In this document: positions 62,376 through 64,000 of the stretch, piece after piece
How positions within the stretch are numbered: the first letter of the stretch is position 1
How the letters are laid out: each line of letters begins with the position of its first letter
NCBI GenBank assembly: GCA_002478115.1
Contig: DLMH01000108.1
Span: 1 to 64,000, forward strand
Direction: 5' to 3'
Length of the DNA: 64,000 bases
Origin: Candidatus Acidiferrum typicum
Lineage (GTDB): Bacteria; Acidobacteriota; Terriglobia; Acidiferrales; UBA7541
Translations under genes and position numbers: made by a program
The notes under the pieces: generated by a model
Told to the model about the DNA's origin: nothing
The model's database searches: none
The model's input: the letters and a program-made list of their open reading frames with translations, nothing else

Positions 62376-62410
62376 TGCACAATACCCCAACTTCCTTAGA
62401 GTATTGTGCA
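62376..62410. repeat. 10-bp inverted repeat after res
   Basis: tgcacaatac (62376-62385) and gtattgtgca (62401-62410) are perfect complements around a 15-base spacer. It could terminate the restriction operon or be a protein-binding site; no T run follows. Confidence 0.6.
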
Positions 62411-62605
62411 CCCATGCTGAGTCAAGGCGCAGAAGCTCTTTGCACAAAAATGACTTAATCGTTTGCCTTTCCGCTCGCTAGAACCCTCCCTTTCCTGCTC
62501 CCCCCTGACGTAGAAATTTTGATTCGACGGACTTTGATCGGTCACTTCACTCCAAAGCCAAATGCCCTTCCTGGCTAAACCCTGCGCCTGATCCGCCCGC
62601 TTCTC

Positions 62606-62661
62606 CTGTCAAGGGTCTTCGCTGCGCTCCGATGAACGCCCAACCCCGGCGCCCTTGACAG
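62606..62661. repeat. 10-bp inverted repeat upstream of the parB set
   Basis: ctgtcaaggg (62606-62615) pairs with cccttgacag (62652-62661), loop of 36 bases. About 110 bases before the first gene of the set. Candidate operator or leader hairpin. Confidence 0.55.
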
Positions 62662-62773
62662 TGCGGACGGACAGGCGCCCACCGCCGCCATGAAGGCCAT
62701 TTGTTTCTTATGCCCGGCTTTGGCCGCGCCTCTGCGAAGCAAAGGCCAAATCTGCAAAAGGAGAATTCGCATC

Positions 62774-63064
62774 ATGCAAGAAACTACCAAACAACCGCTG
62801 TTTGACCTGGGCCAGCTTGTCGCCACACCCGGAGCATTGGCGGCTCTCGAAAAAGCCGGACAGAACCCCATGGAGTTCCTCTCCCGCCATGTGACGGGCG
62901 ATTGGGGGGAACTGCCCGAGGAAGACAAGGCCGAAAACCAACTCAGCTTGGAAAAGGGCTTCCGCCTTCTCAGCAGCTACCGGACCGCGGCGGGCGACAA
63001 AGTATGGGTGATTACCGAATCCGATCGAACGGTCTCGACCCTGCTTCTTCCTGAAGAGTACTAA
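62774..63064 (+). CDS. small hypothetical protein of the parB set
   Basis: 96 residues from ATG 62774 (aaaggagaat upstream). 'QLVATPGALAALEKAGQNPM', then 'FLSRHVTGDWGELPEEDKAE' and 'VWVITESDRTVSTLLLPEEY'. This type of short protein is often encoded next to ParB-like genes on plasmid-like and integrative elements, as I recall; function unknown. Ends 35 bases before parB. Confidence 0.75.
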   Translation: MQETTKQPLFDLGQLVATPGALAALEKAGQNPMEFLSRHVTGDWGELPEEDKAENQLSLEKGFRLLSSYRTAAGDKVWVITESDRTVSTLLLPEEY

Positions 63065-63099
63065 GCAGAACCGAAACTGAGAGAAAAGGAGAATACGCC

Positions 63100-64000
63100 A
63101 TGACGACTGTACTCGAAACGAACGCAATTCAGCCAGCTCCACCCGCTGTGTCCGCAATGCAGGACATACCGCTCCCCCAGATTCAGGAATCGAAGACGAA
63201 TCCTCGCCGCCAGTTCGATGAAACCAAACTCGTCGAATTGGCCGACAACATCCGGCAGCACGGCGTCCTGCAGCCCGTTCTCGTGCGTCCCTTGCCGGGC
63301 GGGGACCCAAGCTTCTATGAACTCGTCGCCGGGGCAAGGCGTTACCGCGCTTCGAAACTCGCCGGGCGGGAAACCATCCCCGCCACCGTTCGCAATCTCA
63401 CCGACACAGAGTGCCTCGAACTGCAACTCATTGAGAACTTGCAACGTGCCGACGTGCACGAACTCGACGAGGCAAGGGGATATGCCGCCCTCATGCAACT
63501 CCAACCGGAAACCTACACGGTCGAAACGCTGGCCGAGAAAATCGGACGGTCGGAGAAATACGTATATGCGCGGCTACGTTTGACGCACCTTGTGGACGAA
63601 GTCCAACAGGCCTTCTACACGGGTAAGTTGACCGTTGCACACGCGTTTGAAATCGCTCGGTTGACACCGACCGACCAGCAACGCGCCCTCGGCGAGTGCT
63701 TCCCGCAGCACCGGACAACAACGGCTCTTCTGAAAGACAAGAAGGCCGAAGCCGTCACCGTGCGAGAACTCCGCGGTTGGATTGAGCGCGAGGTCCACCT
63801 GGACCTCACGAACGCTCCCTTTGACACACAGAACGAAAACTTGCTGTCAGCGGCAGGAAGCTGCGTCCGTTGCCCGAAGCGCACAGGCACCAATCCGCTT
63901 CTCTTTCCTGAGGCAGTAGGACAGAAGAAGTCCATTTGCACGGACCGCCAATGCTATCGCGCCAAGGTCGAAGCCCTTGTGCAGCTTCGCGTGAAGCCGC
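63100..64000 (+). CDS. parB: ParB/RepB/Spo0J-family partition protein, cut by window end
   Basis: The first 300 residues, open to the window end. ATG 63100 follows aaaaggagaa. ParB N-terminal domain: 'IPLPQIQESKTNPRRQFDET', 'ADNIRQHGVLQPVLVRPL', 'YELVAGARRYRASKLAGRET' (CTP-binding G-[AE]-R-R), 'LIENLQRADVHELDEARGYA'. Then an HTH ('TVETLAEKIGRSEKYVYARL') and a Cys pair region ('CVRCPKRTG' ... 'ICTDRQCYRAK') that may bind zinc, typical of mobile-element ParB proteins. Used for partition or as a regulator of the element. Confidence 0.9.
   Translation, partial: MTTVLETNAIQPAPPAVSAMQDIPLPQIQESKTNPRRQFDETKLVELADNIRQHGVLQPVLVRPLPGGDPSFYELVAGARRYRASKLAGRETIPATVRNLTDTECLELQLIENLQRADVHELDEARGYAALMQLQPETYTVETLAEKIGRSEKYVYARLRLTHLVDEVQQAFYTGKLTVAHAFEIARLTPTDQQRALGECFPQHRTTTALLKDKKAEAVTVRELRGWIEREVHLDLTNAPFDTQNENLLSAAGSCVRCPKRTGTNPLLFPEAVGQKKSICTDRQCYRAKVEALVQLRVKP

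Larger units (their letters stand above)
62226..62773. other. intergenic region with two inverted repeats
   Basis: No gene. Holds two perfect 10-bp inverted repeats (listed separately) and probably the promoter of the parB set. Confidence 0.5.

Overview
The window looks like accessory chromosome or a large mobile element from an Acidobacteriota (Terriglobia-like) bacterium. The indicators are an Oar-type TonB-dependent receptor with an N-terminal carboxypeptidase-regulatory domain, an FG-GAP/ASPIC-UnbV protein paired with a TPR protein, a relic of an acidobacterial-style Ser/Thr kinase, and a one-TM protein with the phrase 'FGRPPDYDTNTDPIVRVTAAEIRKRI'. Taxonomy is inferred from gene style only.

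Layout. 1-2.3 kb: a secreted alpha/beta hydrolase, an exported VOC protein and relics. 2.3-5.2 kb: a tyrosine integrase beside the 3' half of a tRNA-Ser(GCT) gene, with mobile-looking DNA on both sides of the tRNA piece. 5.2-14.6 kb (minus strand): TonB receptor, GH31 glycosidase, FG-GAP/UnbV protein and TPR protein, an outer-membrane glycan-uptake style unit, with a divergent one-TM protein at 15-16.2 kb. 16.7-31.7 kb: hexuronate and pectin-type metabolism. It holds a partly decayed hexuronate operon (GntR remnant, truncated KDG kinase, KduI/IolB-type isomerase, ExuT-type transporter remnant, KduD), two GH105 unsaturated-uronyl hydrolases, a GH31, a clan-D-like glycosidase, a Tat-signal KdgD-like aldolase, a VOC protein, a DUF362 protein and a carbohydrate-binding protein. 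32.2-41.4 kb: an IS1380-type transposase with an apparent internal deletion, a 1114-residue GH31, a HEPN-like protein, a Tat aldo-keto reductase and a complete IS3-family element.

42.7-64 kb is a dense defence and mobile-element region. First comes a tightly overlapping four-gene operon: a small 'MGSTS...' protein, a PfkB-kinase/nucleoside-deoxyribosyltransferase fusion, a QueC-like enzyme and a HhH-GPD glycosylase-like protein. It resembles the QueC/OGG accessory module of type IV CBASS and the QueC-containing Qat systems, but has no CD-NTase, ATPase or TatD gene here; I regard it as the best candidate for an undescribed system. A minus-strand set follows: XRE, ImmA/IrrE, an unknown nuclease-like protein, AbiEi/AbiEii with an in-frame stop, and a PH-domain membrane protein. 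Next is a Thoeris-type locus (two ThsB-like proteins and a SIR2-SLOG ThsA) with an E2-ubiquitin-conjugating-like/SEC-C protein between the two ThsB genes. Then come an ArdC-like antirestriction gene behind a ribosome-site-masking hairpin, an LRAT-like protein, an XRE-ImmA protein, a type III restriction-modification pair, and a ParB-type partition gene running off the end.

How the parts fit: the left two-thirds would take up and break down uronate-containing glycans (surface receptor, periplasmic glycosidases, unsaturated uronate hydrolases, cytosolic ketouronate conversion). The right third is anti-phage and anti-plasmid cargo plus maintenance functions of a mobile element. Two transposable elements, recombination sites and several decayed genes show that the region is in flux.
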